A stretch of 64,000 nucleotides of DNA, from positions 42,492,501 to 42,556,500 of the forward strand of contig NC_088919.1 of assembly GCF_963576675.1 (NCBI RefSeq), read 5' to 3'. The stretch is from Euphorbia lathyris (taxonomy: Eukaryota > Streptophyta > Magnoliopsida > Malpighiales > Euphorbiaceae). The notes beneath the pieces are model-generated. The model ran no database searches, was not told where the DNA came from, and worked only from the letters and a program-made list of their open reading frames with translations. How positions within the stretch are numbered: the stretch's first letter is position 1; every line of letters begins with the position of its first letter. The position numbers and the translations under genes are program-made. Shown here in pieces: positions 46,323 to 58,789 of this stretch.

Positions 46323-47659
46323 TGTTGGTCCCTTATAACGTAACAAGTTAGTTCCAAGGGGGGGATAGGAACTATTTAAAATTTTGTACGTTGAGACTGA
46401 CTTCTTTTTCTTAGAAAAAGGTTTACACAGCGCGCTGAGTGAACTTAAGACACTAGCTTAGTCAACTGGTGACTAAGTCAGCTTCTTTCTTTGAGTCAGG
46501 AGATAACACTTAAGTCTATTCCTGAACTCAGATACTCAATGCACACAACTCAGCGTGACCTCTTTACTTAGTCAGTTTTTAAGCAAGCAATATATATATC
46601 AAAGGAGTTTAAGGTTAGAAAGATGTTACTCAGCAGATTTATCCAGGTTCGGCCTCTATGCCTACGTCTTGTCCCCGGAACACGTTCCGAGCTTTCGAAT
46701 TCTCTACTGAGCTCTTTAAAGGTAGAGCACCAAACCTTTTACAATTAGAAGCTGAGTATAACAAGAGTACCTTCCTCTATACCTGTACTCACTCCTATTC
46801 TACCGCTGAGTACTATAACCGAGTACTCAGCCTCTCCTTTCTATTTCTAGAATTGATAATAAGATTGTCCTAAACAACGATTGCTAAGACACTTTAGATG
46901 ATTGGAAATCACTCTAGACTTTTACACAATAATCTGGAAATTGGTGTAAGGTATTTGCTTTGCTTTTCTCACAGAATCTTCGAGTGTGAATTTGGTCAGC
47001 GTAATGGTTAGTTGAAGATCTGCATCGAATGAAGCAACTGAAAGGCCTATTTATAGTGACACTTGAGGCATTTGGTGATTTCGAATTTCGAAATAACCGT
47101 TGGAGGGAAAACGGCTTCATTTCGTTGTCACTCAGTCTACTTCAGTCCCGTTGGCCAATCCGATTCTTGCATCTTCTATCTTTGGTCAGTGTAGAGCAGC
47201 TTTAGGTCAGTCCAGCAGAATGTCTCTCCTTTTATGGCAAAGTCAACCAGACAGCTTTCTGTGTCTTCTGAACTTTACCCTAAGTGGAAATACTTTGTCT
47301 GGAAGTTGCTCTTGCTCAGCTGCTGTCTTGTACTCTTTGTCGTTCAACTCAGCAGCTTCGTTCCGAAGTAGTCAAGGAAGGTCTTCTCGATCCTTCTCAT
47401 GCTGAGCTGCGTTTTATCAACAACGACAGCTTTTTGCTTACACGGGCCGAGTGGTCTTGATCTGTTTTGACTTGGGCCTTTGAGTTTCTTTTGGGCCTTT
47501 AGCCTTTTAATATTTGTTACTTATAAACAAGTAACTTAACATTGAACAAACACATTAGTATAAAAAATCAAAGCATTTAAACTTAGTGTGTTTAGAATAT
47601 TTTTTAATATACTTAAATAATTTTGTCAAATCAAAATCATGTGGAAAGGTGTTTCAACA
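46323..47659 (-). repeat. SIRE-2 LTR, 1337 bp
   Basis: On the - strand it starts TGTTGAAACACC and ends GGGACCAACA. It matches the 3' LTR of SIRE-1 (54566-55886) along its length. TATAAATAG (complement of 47047-47055) is the likely TATA box. Confidence 0.92.
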
Positions 47660-50609
47660 GTAATCCTACTATTGAGTCTGTCTCCCTAGTCAGCGGACTC
47701 AAATATAACTTACTCAGCGTAGCTCAGCTATGTAACAATGGGAGAAAAGTTATATTTGATGACACTGGATGTAAAATATTCGAGGGTAAAACAAATGAGT
47801 TAATTTTAACTGCCCCTCGTATTGATAATGTCTTAATGCTGAACTTAGAAAAGAAGTTTTCAAAAACTGTATGCATAGTGTCAAAGGAAGAAAATTCCTG
47901 GCTATGGCACATGAGACTTGGTCATGTAAGCATGGACATCCTGGCCAAATTAGCAAGAAAGCAATTGGTTGAAGGTCTGCCTGAACTTAAATTTGAAAAA
48001 GATCAACTATGCCACGCTTGCCAAACTGGAAAACAAACCAAACAATCTTTTCATAGTAAAAACATTGTCTCAACTAAGCGTCCATTAGAGTTACTACACT
48101 TGGATCTCTTCGGTCCAGTCCAGCCGCTGAGCTTGGGTGGAAGAAGATTTTCCTTGGTCATTGTAGATGACTTTTCTCGGTACACTTGGATCATCTTGCT
48201 GAGTAGCAAGGATGAAACCTTTGAGACATTTTCAAATTTGGTAAGAAAACTTGAAAATGATAAAGACCTTAAGTTAGCTCACATCCGAAGTGATAATGGT
48301 GGAGAATTCAAGAACCAACAGTTTGTTGAATTCTGTGAAACCAACGACATTGACCATAATTTCTCTGCTCCTAGAACGCCTCAACAAAATGGGGTTGTTG
48401 AAAGGAAAAACAGAACCTTGGTTGAAATAGCCAGGACAATGCTGAGTGAGCATAGGCTTCCAAAGTACTTTTGGGGAGAAGCTGTCAACACAACGTGCTA
48501 TATTCTTAATAGGGCTCTTGTTAGACCTATATTAAAGAAAACCCCATACGAACTTTGGAAAGGACGAAAGCCCAATATTGGATACTTTCGTGCCTTTGGC
48601 TGTAAATGTTTTATATTGAATACCAAAGATAGCCTAGCTAAGTTTGACTCAAAAGCTGATGAAGCTATCTTTTTAGGCTACTCAACAAATAGCAAAGCAT
48701 ACAGAGTTTTCAATAAACGAACTCAAGTTTTAGAAGAGTCAGTACATGTAGAGTTCGATGAAACTAACCCTGCAGGTAGATACCAGCCGCTGACCGAGGA
48801 TGATCCACACTCAGCACCCGCTGACCAAGAAACAGCTACTGAGTTATTCCCTCAAGGGCTGACCAAAGGTAAAAGTGAAACTCAAATTACTTTCACTGAC
48901 CAATCTACTCCTGTAGAGATTGTTGAAACACAGCCAGCGCAAAACATCAATCTACCAAAGGAGATTAGGATACCAAGAGGCCACTCAGAAAGTGCCATTG
49001 TTGATGCCGCTGGGAATACCCTAATGACAAGAAATCAACTCAGGAGATACCTCAGCAACGTAGCATTCGTCTCAATCCAAGAACCAAAGAATTTCGCTGA
49101 AGCTGAGTATGACGAATTCTGGATGAATGCAATGCAAGAAGAACTTGATCAGTTCAGACGAAATGAAGTATGGGATCTAGTGCCAAAACCAAGAAGCCAG
49201 AAGACCATAGGAACAAGATGGGTCTTCCGCAACAAGCTGGATGAACAAGGGAACGTGGTCAGAAACAAAGCAAGACTTGTAGCTCAGGGCTACAGTCAGC
49301 AAGAAGGTATTGACTACGGTGAGACCTTTCCCCAGTGGCAAGGCTAGAGGCTATTAGAATTTTATGTGCATATGCATCTTATATGAACTTTAAATTATTT
49401 CAAATGGATGTTAAGAGTGCATTTCTTAATGGAGTTATAAACGAGGAAGTCTATGTTAATCAGCCTCCAGGGTTTGAGGATCCTAAGTTCCCAAACCATG
49501 TTTATAAACTCAAAAAGGCTCTGTACGGCCTCAAGCAAGCACCACGTGCTTGGTATGAGAGGCTGACCAGTTTCCTGCTGACTAGAAATTACGTCAGAGG
49601 CAAAGCTGATACAACCTTATTCATTAAGAGGAAGGGTAAAGATACCCTGCTGGCTCAGATCTATGTGGATGACATTATTTTTGGTGCCACTAACGAGTCA
49701 ATGTGCAAGGAATTTAGCAAGCAGATGCAAACTGAGTTTGAAATGTCAATGATGGGAGAACTCAATTTCTTCCTTGGACTTCAAATCAAACAAGGGAAAA
49801 ATGGCATCTTCATAAGTCAAACTAAGTATGCAAATGAGATATTGAAGAAATATGAACTTGAAAATTATAAGCCAATATCTACTCCAATGGGCACTGACAC
49901 TGTCCTCTGCGCTGATGAGAATGGTAAGTCGGTAGACAGCAGACTGTATCGAGGTATGATAGGCTCTCTACTTTACTTAACAGCAAGTAGACCGGACATT
50001 CAGTTCTCAGTATGTTATTGTGCTAGATATCAATCTAACCCTAAGGAATCTCATTACATAGCTGTAAAAAGAATCCTTAGATATTTGCAAGGCTCAGTGA
50101 ATACAGGTTTATGGTATCCCAACACTTCAGATTTCACACTTCTTGGATACACTGACGTTGACTACGGACGAGACAAGCTTGAACGAAAAAGCACCTCAAG
50201 AGGATGCCACTTCCTTGGGAGCTGTCTTGTGTCCTGGTTCAGCAAGAAGCAGGCGTCGGTAGCCCTGTCAATCACTGAAGCTGAGTACATTGCTGCTGGA
50301 AGCTGTGTTGCTCAAGTCCTATGGATTAAGCAACAACTTGAAGATTATGGTGTTCAGACTAAAACAATTGAAGTCAAATGTGACAACAAAAGTGCAATTG
50401 ATCTATCAAAGAACCCAATCCAGCACAGCAGGATGAAGCATGTCAGCATCAGACATCACTTCATTAGAGACCATGTACTCAAAGGTGAGATCAAGCTGGC
50501 CTATGTCCCAACTGATGAGCAGCTTGCTGATATCTTCACAAAGCCACTGGCTCGTGAGCAATTCAACATACTTAGAGAAGCCATTGGTATGTTTAATCCT
50601 CTTCAATAA
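47660..50609 (+). pseudogene. SIRE-1 pol: integrase, reverse transcriptase, RNase H
   Basis: It starts within the end of protease (VSGLKYNLLSVAQLC). The pre-integrase zinc part has SWLWHMRLGHVS and CHACQTGK. Integrase catalytic residues are D in LDLFGP, D in RSDNGGEF and E in QQNGVVERKN. Reverse transcriptase has QMDVKSAFLNG, ALYGLKQAPRAWY and YVDDIIFG (near 49665); RNase H has GYTDVDY, ITEAEY and the end DIFTKPLAREQF. The domain order integrase before reverse transcriptase is the copia order. One G is missing between 49329 and 49330, which shifts the frame; otherwise it is intact. Confidence 0.93.
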
Positions 50610-51083
50610 ATTCCAAGTATGATATGCATGCTGAGTGAGTTTCCATGATGAATGATTTGTGATATTGCATGCTGAGTAGATAAATATATATATGCTGAGT
50701 ATTTACCTCAAGCTGAGCTTCTACACATTATATCTATTCCTCTGTATAACATTGACTACTCAGAATTTTAAACGCTTGAAATTCCTAACACTGAGTAAAG
50801 AGCCGTTGCAAAATTTAATGCAAAGCACACGAATTGAATAGCCACCTAGGATGATGTATAGGCTATAATTAGAAAACACACGCATCGTATATGTCATAAA
50901 TGCCAGAATCCTTGTCGTTTGAGAATCTCGAGGTAAAACGAACAACCCAACGCCTTGGATTAACTCAACATCTCTATAAATAGTAGATGAATTCCCACTT
51001 TTAATTCTTTACGCTTAGAAATCTTTGGCATTTATACTCTCTCTCTCAAAAATTCCCAAAATTCCCAAAACTTCTCTGAGATT
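50610..51083 (+). other. Spacer between SIRE-1 pol and extra ORF
   Basis: No gene is seen. The motif GCTGAGT occurs repeatedly. A TATA-like CTATAAATAG at about 50973-50982, 90 bp before the extra ORF, could serve a separate transcript; that is only a suggestion. Confidence 0.4.
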
Positions 51084-54016
51084 ATGACAAGAGTTTCTCT
51101 AAACATCTCCGATGCCGGTGTTTCCCATAACCGCTCCGATGACAATCCCACGTCTCCTACCCAGCGAAGTCCCACTGGAGCTACTACGCCGAGCAAGAAA
51201 GCTCAAGCTGTCCCAGCTACCTCTTCCAAAGGGAAACATCAACAAAAGGATAAGGGTAAGCAAGTAGTATAGCGCAACTACACTCGGGTATTCACAAATG
51301 TAAGGGAGTGGAAGATTGACCACTCGAGGTGGTTCTCACAAGGATTTGTGGATGCCGAGCAGTCTTTCTGTGAGTGGATCAAGAACAATGGATGGACCGA
51401 GCTGTTCTCGGTACGGGATCCCACTTACCCTGAGTTGGTACGTGAATTTTACGCCAATCTGAAAGTCGCCACTGACAACAAGAACTACCTAGCAACTAAT
51501 GTTCGAGGAAAGAACATCTCCATCACCCCAGCGTACCTAGCCTCACTGTTCAAGCTGAAAAACGAAGGGGCTATACTTCGTAAGTCAGGTGATCATGACA
51601 AAGTCACCTACGTTAAGACCTTCTGCAAACCTGGGGGTCATGTCGGTGAAATTTCAAGCACATCCATGGGTCAGCATCAAAAGATGGCCCATTACATACT
51701 GACAAATTTCCTCTACCCCAAAGTTAACTGCACCAACTCAGCAACCAACTTCGAGCAGTGCTTCATATGGCACATGCTGACCTACACGCCGAGTAACATG
51801 CCTGTTTTCATCATCGGTGGGTTTCTACGAAGTACCGGTACCTTTAGACTGGGCTCCTTCATCACGCGAATCCTTCTGGATCACAAAGTTGACACAGTTT
51901 CGGAAATTCGAGTTCAAGGAACCAAAATTACTGCTGCTGCCCTATTTGGATTGGCATACGTCTACCAATTGTGCCGAAGGAGGGAAAAGGGGAAGCTGTC
52001 CAGAACGCTGAAGGGACAGTGCCTAAGAAGGGCAGAACACAACGAAAGAGGAAAGTTGTGCAAAGCACCTCCAAAGGAGCTACCTCTACCCCGAAAAGGA
52101 TCAAGGTTGTGTGTAAAGGAACAAACCCGCTAACTCAGCAAAGTCCGAGTGGATCTAAGTCAGCTTTGAAATGATCTAGGCAAGCTGTGCCTGAGACAGA
52201 GGAAAGAGAGGACATTGAAGAGCAACCTTTGAAGAAGAAGAATAAGAAGCTCAATTTTGAGTTAAGACATATTGAGGCCATGCCGACAGATATCGTTGTT
52301 CCTCCTAACTCACACTATGCACAGAGTTAAGGAATTGACGCTGAGCAACAGGCTGAGGAAGAACAAGATCAAGACCAAGTAGGTGGTCAGCTTGATGAGG
52401 AAGAGTTGGATGACCAGTTTGAAGAAGAAGAACTGGATGATAAGTTTGACGAAGAAGAAAGTGGTCAGGATGACACTGAGGACCCAACAGATGATGAGTA
52501 TCTTAAACCAATCAACACTGAGTTGGTTGATGATGAAGAAGAACCTGAGCACCAAGAAAATGCTCCTGCTGTTCAAAGGGATGCCTCACCCACTGACTCC
52601 ATTAAGTCCATTCCATTTGACCCTACTCCTCCGAAGCTTAGGAGATTGAGAAAGAAGAAAGCTTTCAAACCACCGGTCATTAACCTAATGGGAGACTCCC
52701 CGCTACGAGATGAAATCACTGACCTAACTGAGGTACATCTCAAATACTTCTCCAACCCTCCTGAGTCTGACCAAGGGCACTTAGAAAATCAAGCCTCTGT
52801 TTCTCCAAAGGAACATGCCGACTTAATGCCTCCGCAAATCCAAGCAATGCCGAGCAATTACTCGAAGATTCCGCTCCTCAAACTGTTGAGCAAGATAAGG
52901 AATTTCCTGCCCATGTGGATGCTGAACTTCCTCAAATTCCATCACCAAGTCAGCTTCAGCCTGACACCGTGCAAGGAACTCTTTCTGCCGATCATCCACT
53001 TCCCCAAGTAAATGTGCAGAATCAGCTTCAGTCAGCCTCAACTGACAATGTTGGGCCAACCAATGTCGAGCAGAACCAAACATTGCCCCTATTCGGTTCT
53101 ACTCCACTTCCGGCATTTGGGCCAACACTGGACGGATCCTTTAATTACAACATTGCCTCTGAGTCTGGTAGACGAATTGTTGACTCAGCTCAAGCTCTCA
53201 TCAAGGACCTCCGCTGAATCCAGTTTTGTTGAGACAACTTCATTCTCATCTATCACTCAGCTTCTCACCGAGATTAAAGGTATGAAGGACCTTCTGAGTG
53301 TTATAACTACACTGCAATCTCAACAGCCCCGGCAGGACTCTATACTGAAACTGGCCGAACTCCAGCTGACCATTGTAAACCATATGAATTCTCTACAACA
53401 GGAGTTTCATCAACTGTCAGCTGCGAACTCAGCATATGCCACTTCTGCCGAAGTCCAACATCTCTTTTGCCAACTTCACACTGAGCAAGAGAAAACAAAT
53501 CACCAGCTTTCCACTTCCTCCCAATGCTCCATTGAGCAAATTTCTGAAGCTGTGCGTCTGCTGAACTTAAATAGGCAAGAGATGGCCACTGACGAGCTTA
53601 AAATGAACGAGATTCTGAAGTATTCTCGAGCAATCTACAGCGATGTGCGCAAAATCCAGGGTCAACGTGAGTATTATGATTCATCTCTGCTAAAAATGTT
53701 TCATCAAGCTTTTGCAGTACTCACTGACAACATGCACTGAATCGGCAAGTCTCAAGCCGCTGTTTTAAGCATGCTGAGTGCTACATCTATCGGTATTCCT
53801 CGAACCATTATCGATGATGGCGTTCCAATCTTCAACGGAATAAATGAAAGCATGAAAAAGCTAAAGGCATTTTCTCAGCGTCTTACTCAAGCTGCCAATG
53901 ACTCAATCTTCATTCCCAAACCTGATGATGGCAAAACGGGGGAGAAAGAACAAGCCCCAAGAACTCAGCAAGCTTCAGTCAGTCAGCAACACAAGGGCAA
54001 GGGCAAACAAAAATAG
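51084..54016 (+). pseudogene. SIRE-1 extra (envelope-position) ORF, decayed
   Basis: The ORF lies where SIRE-type elements carry an envelope-like or additional gene. The first part (51084-51970) has a Ser/Thr/Lys-rich start and a domain like the putative plant transposon protein domain (WKIDHSRWFSQGF, ELVREFYANL, VRGKNISITPAYLASLF, FIWHMLTYTPSNMPVFII). The middle is acidic (EEEELDDKFDEEE). The end is helical and coiled-coil-like, with many Gln/Leu (ITQLLTEIKGMKDLL), then a basic tail. It is broken by TAG 51270-51272, two stops near 52171 and 52328, several frame changes and TGA 53738-53740. I see no clear transmembrane segment, so a true envelope function is not supported. Confidence 0.75.
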
Positions 54017-54565
54017 CTTAACTTGTATCGTCTAGAATAGCTTTTGTTTTTTGAACCCTTTTTTTTATCTGTGTTCTTTTTGTATTGTGCTGACTTTAAA
54101 CTTGAAACAAATTATATGCATCTTTATCATTTCACACTGACTACTCTTATGCGATGCCTACTTAAGTGTTTGATATAATTTGTTAAAACGCATCTTCATT
54201 AAATCAACTGTGCTTTACTGTCTATATCAATTGATGATATGTTTACTGTGTTGATCATGCATGTTGACCACTTCTTCTATGTCCATTTAACTAAAACTCA
54301 TTGAACAAATTTTACTCAGCGCTCTCTGATATTTAAACATTCCGCGTAAAACTGAGTTAAATAGAATATGTTCCATGAGCTGACCTATCTCTGAAAACTG
54401 ACCTTAGACTTACTCAATTAAACCTTGAAATGGTTAGAGTAAAACTAAGTCGGTAGCTCAACCCTTACGGGGGAGTTATTTGATAAAATAGGTCAACTAT
54501 CATGGGGGAGCTCAACACTGAGTTCTTCGACTGAATATTTTTGCCAACATCAAAATGGGGGAGTT
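54017..54565 (+). other. 3' untranslated region and polypurine tract of SIRE-1
   Basis: No gene. AAAATGGGGGAGTT at 54552-54565 is the polypurine tract next to the LTR. A second copy-like GGGGGAG occurs at 54469-54475 and 54505-54511. Confidence 0.7.
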
Positions 54566-55886
54566 TGTTGAAACATCTTTCCACATGATTTTGATTTGAC
54601 AAAATTATTTAAGTTATGATAAAAATATTTTAACACATTAAATTTATAATGCTTTGATTTATTTACACTAATGTGTTTGTTCAATGTTGAGTTTAATTGT
54701 GTATAAGACATTGAGATTAAAAAGCCCAAAGGCCCATAAAGTAGAAGTCAAGCCCAAGTCAACACATCAACACCATTCGGCTTAGAAGTTCAAAACGAAG
54801 CCGTATCAACTAAAATAACGACTCAACAAGAGAAGGATCGAGAAGCCTTCGTGGCAAAAGCTTCAAGACGAAGCTGCTGAGTTGGACGACAAAGTAGTCT
54901 GGACAGCGGCAGAGAATGTTCAACTTCCAGACAAAGTATTTCTACTTTGGGAAAGATTCAGAAGGCGCAGAAAGCTGTCCCGTGGACTTTTCCATAAATG
55001 GCGAAACATTCTGCCGAAGACTGACGAAGACAGAAGATGCAAGAATTCTATTGGCCAACGACGCTGAGCATGCCCAGAGTGATAACGATAGGAAGCCGTT
55101 TCCCTCCAACGGTTATTTCGAAATTCGAAATGACCAGGTGCCTTAAGTGTCACTATATAAAGGCCATCCATATGCTTTAATCAATACAGAACTTCAAGTT
55201 GTCAAAACGCTGACCAATTTTATACTCGAAGATTCTGTGAGAAAAGCAAAGCAAATACCTTACACCAATTTCCATATTTTGTGTAAAAGTCTAGAGTGAT
55301 TTCCAATCATCTAAAGTGTCTTAGCAATCGTTGTTTAGGACAATCTTATTATCATTTCTAGAAGTATAGAAAGGAGAGGTTGAGTACTCGGTTATAGTAC
55401 TCAGCAGTAGAATAGGAGTGAGTAGAGGTATAGAGGAAGGTACTCTTGTTATACTCGGCTTCTAATTGTAAAAGGTTTGGTGCTCTACCTTTAAAGAGCT
55501 CAGTAGAGAATTCGAAAGACCGGAACGTGTTCCGAGGATAGGACGTAGGCATAGAGGCCGAACCTGGATAAATCTGCTGAGTAATATCTTTCTAACCTTT
55601 AAACTCCTTTAATATATTTTGCTTGCTCGAAAACTGACTAAGTAAAGAGGTCACGCTGAGTTGTGTGCATTGAGTATCTGAGTTCAGGAATAGACTCAAG
55701 TGCTATCTCCTGACTCAAGGAAAGAAGCTGACTTAGTCACAAGTTGACTAAGCTAGTGTCTTAAATTCACTCAGCGCGCTGTGTAATCCTTTTCATTATA
55801 AAAGAAGTCAGCCTTAATGTACCAAAATTTTAAATAGTTCCTATCCCCCCCTTGGAACTAACTTGTTACGTTATAAGGGACCAACA
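54566..55886 (+). repeat. SIRE-1 3' LTR, 1321 bp
   Basis: It starts TGTTGAAACATC and ends GGGACCAACA. The TATA box is CTATATAAAGG at 55153-55163. Together with the SIRE-2 LTR it forms an inverted pair about 7 kb apart around pol. Confidence 0.93.
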
Positions 55887-57947
55887 CGTTCATCCCCATT
55901 AATCATTTCAAGAGCATAACATTTTGCTCTGTAGCCCTTCATTCTCCCAACTGTCAACTGCATACTTCTTTGGACATGATCTATTAGTGCTTGAACCTTC
56001 CAGTCTTGGTCACTTCTAAAATCTTCCAAATATCTTTTGGCCAACCATTTTGATGTTAGGTGGAAGTTAGAATAGATCTTGCAGCATTCATGCACAAAAT
56101 GCCCACTTTTCAGTAACATAGTGGGGTTGTCTGGGTCCTTGAAATCTACTTTTGATGCATATGCACGCCATGGATAGCTTACATCTGGACCGACTACACC
56201 CTTGCATACAACTTCAACCTTTTCACGCATGTTCTTTTTAAATATCAACTGGAATCTATTTCCAATGCCATGATTCCTGCAAGCATCCTTGAACTGTTTT
56301 GGATTATCGAACAACATCCCAATCTGGAATTGTGGATCATTCATATCCCTTTCAACATTAAACTCTGGATATTTTGGCCTTCCTCCCATATCTATCTCTG
56401 AATCACTATCAGTGTGCAATTCATCTGAATTTTCGTATTCTGTGTCCTTATCACCAATTTCAAAATCCATGGTATGATCTACTCCACTACTACCCACATA
56501 AACCCCAGTACCAAATGGTCTACCTCTAGTCTTAGGCCTCCCTGTCCTTGCATCATTAACTCCTTCAACTAAATCTTCATCATTTTCCTCCATCACATAA
56601 TCAGGATCTACAAAGTCATCCTCATTATCCTGATTTGTAGGAGCTGCATTAACATCCCCTGCATTAACATCCCCTTCATTTACATCATTTTCATTAATAT
56701 CCCCTTCATTAACACCCCCCTCATAAACACGTCCTTCGTAAGGGTTGTCATTGAATTCAACTCCAGCAACATTTGCAGTTTCACAAAATGCATGAAACCT
56801 GTGCACACCACCATGTTCACCTCCATCCCCAACCACATCTTCACCTCCAGGCCCACTATTCTCAACCTCAGCCCCAACCACATCTTCACCTCTAGGCCCA
56901 CTATTCTCAACCTCAGCCCCGACCATATCTTCCTCAACTCTAGCCCCACCAGCCCCACCAGCCTCAAAACCAGCCCCACAAGCCTCATTATTAAATTCTA
57001 AGCGTTGGATACTCCCCCACATCTTAGGCTTACCCATTGCCTTCGTCTTCTTAAACCCTACAATTTCATTCCCTTCCCCAATCTCTTCTATCACTACACC
57101 ACTCCTCCCAACATCCAATGCTTCTTCTATGTCTTCCATTGTCAGTGTCTTCACATATACATCAATTTCTGCACATTCAACTCCAGCCAATGCCATATGG
57201 TAGACATCCACGTCACTACCCAGGGGCTTCAACCACTCATCAGTAAATGGATCCGTATAACACTTCCAGAAATACTAGAGAGTTCCTTCACATCCCAAGC
57301 TCAACAATTTCGCATCTATTGCCACCAGGGATAGCCTATCCCAATGGCAATCTGTCCATAGGAAGGTGTCTTCATCCACATATGCGTATCCCTTCAACCT
57401 TCCATTATAATGGAGCATTATATCAAAGTACCCCTGTTCTGGGTCTACAATTATAGAAATAAATGAACATAGTTAACACAGTTGAAAAACAAAGCTTACA
57501 TAAATGAAAACCAAAATAACAGAGCATACAATAACCAAAAAAACATGCATCTTCCATAAGTAATAACCAAGATAACAAAGCCTCCATGAATTAAAACCAA
57601 CAACACAGGGCATCCATAACTAAACAAAGCTTCCCATTATAATAACTAAAAAAACAAAACATGATAAATAATAACCATAAAAACAAAGCTCCCATGAGTC
57701 GAAACCAACAAAACAGAGCATCAATGAACATTTCTTCTTAAAACAAAGCTCCCATTAATCGCAACCAAAAAAACAGAGCATCAATGAACAATAACCATAA
57801 AAACAAAGCTCCGATGAATCAAACCCACCAATGAACAATAACAAAAAAAAAAAAAAAACAGAGCCCCCTTATCAAAATACCCAACAAAACGAAGACTTTC
57901 AATCACATACAGTAAGATCAAAGCGTTAACTTACATGGGAAGTCCAT
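55887..57947 (-). pseudogene. MULE-1 transposase, N-terminal half
   Basis: Exon 1 (57935-57947, ATGGACTTCCCAT) is joined by a GT-AG intron (57445-57934) to exon 2 (55887-57444). Exon 2 begins with a PB1-like domain (EQGYFDIMLHYNGRLKGY). It continues with Gly/Glu-rich repeats (GAEVENSGP-GGEDVV repeated; NEGDVNAGDVN). It ends with the MuDR-type DNA-binding domain: QFKDACRNHGIGNRFQLIF, then CKGVVGP and YPWRAYAS. A TAG at 57275-57277 interrupts the PB1-like part. The catalytic DDE domain is missing because of the SIRE-1 insertion. The intron (57445-57934) holds degenerate repeats with AACAAAACAGAGCATC. Confidence 0.85.
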
Positions 57948-58489
57948 ATTTTCTTCAAACTTCACGAAATATACGATTCTGCATTTGATATCACGAAACG
58001 AATGAAAATCGCAACTTGAGCGAACAAACAATATAGCAAAAATGAACAACTAGAAAAATACAACCGATGAATACAAAAAGACCAGATAAAAAAAGCAAAA
58101 GCAAGTTAGGTCAGAAACTAAAATCGCAACTCCATCACCCATGCATACCTCTATCAATACGATCTTCCAAAAGTGTGTTCCTTCGTCATGCGCTTCACAC
58201 CGCCTCTTTAATGGCTAATTTATGATATTCAGTACAAATTTTTACGAGTTTACATGGTGTTTGTGCTGGCCATATCAAATGGGTTTCGAATGGAAGAGAG
58301 CAAGAGAAGAAAGGAAGTTCGAATAGAAGAGAGAAAGAGAAGACTGTTGAATGACGTTTCGAGTGGACCGGGGAGAGAGAAGGTGCTCGAAATATGTGGG
58401 CAATTATGGAGGGAAATGAATAGGGGTGTTTTTGTCTTTTTACGTTCAACATATTAAGTGGGTCCCACTCTTTTTAAGTTAGTAATGGT
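57948..58489 (-). other. 5' region of MULE-1
   Basis: AT-rich sequence between the terminal repeat and exon 1; presumably promoter. I see no gene. Confidence 0.45.
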
Positions 58490-58636
58490 CAAACAGACGT
58501 TGACCAGCGAAAACCGGCTAAACGCACATAATTGTCCAGTCACCCATACTTAGGGTATATTTTTGGGACGAAATGTAATCCAGGTACCAAAGTGTGAGTT
58601 GGGGTATAGTTCAGGTACGATTGGTGTAATTTACTC
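58490..58636 (-). repeat. Terminal inverted repeat of MULE-1 (one copy)
   Basis: Read on the - strand from 58636 it starts GAGTAAATTACACC and goes on to GGTACCTGGATTACATTTCG. This resembles ends of plant MULEs. The matching end is not in the window, so the exact borders are uncertain. Confidence 0.6.
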
Positions 58637-58789
58637 TTCTAAATTTAATAACATTTTAGGTATTGTTTGATTTTCCTCTCAATATATACATGTATTACAT
58701 TACATTTATTCAGTATTGTTTATTGAATTGTTTTCTCAATGCATAAAAAATGTTTTCTCAATGCAAATATAAAGCTGAGATAGTAAAAT

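Larger units (their letters stand above)
45451..47659 (-). mobile_element. SIRE-2: 5' part of a copia (SIRE-type) element, - strand
   Basis: On the - strand: LTR (46323-47659), primer-binding site, then gag, cut at 45450 by Tat-2. It belongs to the same family as SIRE-1 because the LTRs match. It sits inside the protease part of SIRE-1 in the opposite orientation; GTAAT at 47660-47664 would be one copy of its target duplication. Confidence 0.8.
47660..55886 (+). mobile_element. SIRE-1: 3' part of a copia (SIRE-type) element
   Basis: On the + strand it holds the end of protease, integrase, reverse transcriptase, RNase H, an extra ORF region, a polypurine tract and the 3' LTR. The 5' LTR, gag and most of the protease are not in the window, because SIRE-2 interrupts it. 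It is inserted in a MULE transposase gene at 55887; CGTTC at 55887-55891 would be the target duplication. Confidence 0.85.
55887..58636 (-). mobile_element. MULE-1: 5' half of a Mutator-like transposon
   Basis: On the - strand: terminal inverted repeat, spacer, small first exon, intron and the N-terminal half of the transposase, cut by SIRE-1 at 55886. The other half should lie beyond the left edge of the window if the nesting order proposed here is right. Confidence 0.75.

Noticed and set aside
45451..50609. A single copia element with an inverted gag
   Set aside because: A full LTR with primer site in the orientation of gag lies between, and pol starts mid-protease, so insertion of a second element is simpler. 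Inversion cannot be fully excluded.
51084..54016. A true envelope glycoprotein
   Set aside because: No signal peptide or membrane-spanning stretch is visible; only the position is envelope-like.
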